Assembly: GCA_011391285.1 (NCBI GenBank)
Contig: JAABQU010000256.1
Location: 1 to 13,780 of the forward strand
Direction of reading: 5' to 3'
DNA length: 13,780 nucleotides
Origin: Thiobacillus sp.
GTDB lineage: Bacteria; Pseudomonadota; Gammaproteobacteria; Burkholderiales; Thiobacillaceae
In this document: in pieces, positions 13,206 through 13,780 of the stretch
Numbering within the stretch: the stretch's first letter is position 1
How the letters are laid out: every line of letters starts with the position of its first letter
Translations under genes and position numbers: made by a program
The notes under the pieces: model-generated
What the model was told of the DNA's origin: nothing
What the model saw: only the letters and a program-made list of their open reading frames with translations
Database searches by the model: none

Positions 13206-13780
13206 ATGCCCAAGCTGCGCCTGATTCTCGACTGGACGCTCTACCGCCTTGCCCTGCTGATGGCCGCGCCGTTGATTCCGCTGCGCCTGCTGTGGCGTGG
13301 GCGGCGCGAGCGCGGCTATCTCGAACACTGGGGCGAGCGGCTGGCGCGCGGCCCGGCGCCGGTGACCGGCGCGCTGTGGATCCATGCGGTGTCGGTCGGC
13401 GAGATGCGCGCCGCGCAACCGCTGATTACCGCGTTGCGCACTGCGCATCCGCGTACGCCGGTGCTGCTCACCTGCATGACCCCGACCGGGCGCGCCACTG
13501 CCGAAGTGCTGTACGGCGACTTTGCGCACATCGTCTATCTGCCCTACGACTACGCCGTTTTGATGCGGCGCTTCCTGCGTCGCCTGCGGCCGCGCGTCGG
13601 CGTCCTGATGGAAACCGAGCTGTGGCCCAACCTCATCCATGCTGCTGCGCGCGAAGGCGTGCCACTGGTGCTGGCGAACGCGCGGCTGTCGGCACGCTCG
13701 GCGCGCGGCTATGCGCGGCTGCAGGGGTTGACGCGTGCGTGCCTCGAGCGGGTGGCGGTTGTCGCCGCGCAGACCGAGGC
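13206..13780 (+). CDS. waaA: 3-deoxy-D-manno-octulosonic acid (Kdo) transferase, 3' end outside window
   Basis: Membrane-anchored GT-B glycosyltransferase that transfers Kdo from CMP-Kdo to lipid IVA in LPS inner-core assembly. The frame is open from ATG 13206 to the window end (191 codons of about 420-430), so this is the N-terminal half only. An N-terminal hydrophobic anchor (TLYRLALLMAAPLIPLRLLW, 11-30) is followed by GYLEHWGERL (37-46). The family blocks IHAVSVGEMRAAQPLI (59-74), TCMTPTGRATAE (89-100), METELWPNLI (135-144) and NARLSARSARGY (158-169) then appear. TACAAT at 13194-13199 lies so close to the ATG that it would give an almost leaderless transcript, so the true promoter is uncertain. 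Confidence 0.93.
   Translation, partial: MPKLRLILDWTLYRLALLMAAPLIPLRLLWRGRRERGYLEHWGERLARGPAPVTGALWIHAVSVGEMRAAQPLITALRTAHPRTPVLLTCMTPTGRATAEVLYGDFAHIVYLPYDYAVLMRRFLRRLRPRVGVLMETELWPNLIHAAAREGVPLVLANARLSARSARGYARLQGLTRACLERVAVVAAQTE

Noticed and set aside
12131..13780. Possible part of the integron array or a genomic island
   Set aside because: The epimerase and waaA have the GC content and codon use of the chromosome, good ribosome-binding or family features, and no attC sites.
1..13780. CRISPR array, integrase, toxin-antitoxin or defence system
   Set aside because: No regularly spaced repeat array, integrase, nuclease or toxin-antitoxin pair was seen; the only mobile features are the attC cassette and the small repeats.

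Overview
The window is high-GC chromosomal DNA from a Gram-negative proteobacterium, most likely a betaproteobacterium. The Nitrosomonadales/Thiobacillus-like group is my best guess; it rests on gene style and order only. The core is housekeeping: gluQRS, tRNA-Met(CAT), the miaB-ybeZ(phoH)-ybeY-corC operon, a pteridine reductase, a bactofilin, and waaA (Kdo transferase, so an LPS-bearing outer membrane).

Layout. Positions 1-2237 (+): the 3' part of an MscS-type mechanosensitive channel, overlapping gluQRS, then a small helical protein of unknown function. Positions 2282-6116 (+): a strong tRNA-type promoter, tRNA-Met, then miaB, ybeZ, ybeY and corC packed with overlaps or very short gaps. The set joins tRNA modification to rRNA maturation and ribosome quality control, and to the CorC protein that usually accompanies them. 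A palindrome at 6121-6152 closes this block. Positions 6155-7300 (-): a MidA/NDUFAF7-like methyltransferase, divergent from a PTR1/FolM-type pteridine reductase (7375-8115, +). Positions 8186-8291: a run of four perfect stem-loops between convergent genes. Positions 8284-8907 (-): bactofilin. Positions 9208-11073 (-): an MdtD-like 14-TM efflux pump preceded by a small four-helix membrane protein, probably one transcript.

The accessory part is 11100-12130. It contains a well-formed integron recombination site (attC, 11248-11325, minus-strand orientation) at the 3' end of an AT-richer gene cassette. The cassette encodes a lipoprotein whose reading frame is split at a run of seven A, a perfect A AAA AAA slippery heptamer. 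The second frame ends with its stop codon inside the attC R'' box, as intact cassette genes often do. On the other side of the attC a new short ORF with a signal peptide starts a few bases after the recombination point, as in a second cassette. It is cut off after 32 codons by a perfect 22-bp tandem repeat. No integrase gene is present, so this is an orphan cassette remnant inside an otherwise syntenic chromosome.

Positions 12131-13150 (-) hold a UDP-glucuronate 4-epimerase-type sugar epimerase, divergent from waaA (13206 to window end). Both serve cell-surface polysaccharide or LPS assembly.
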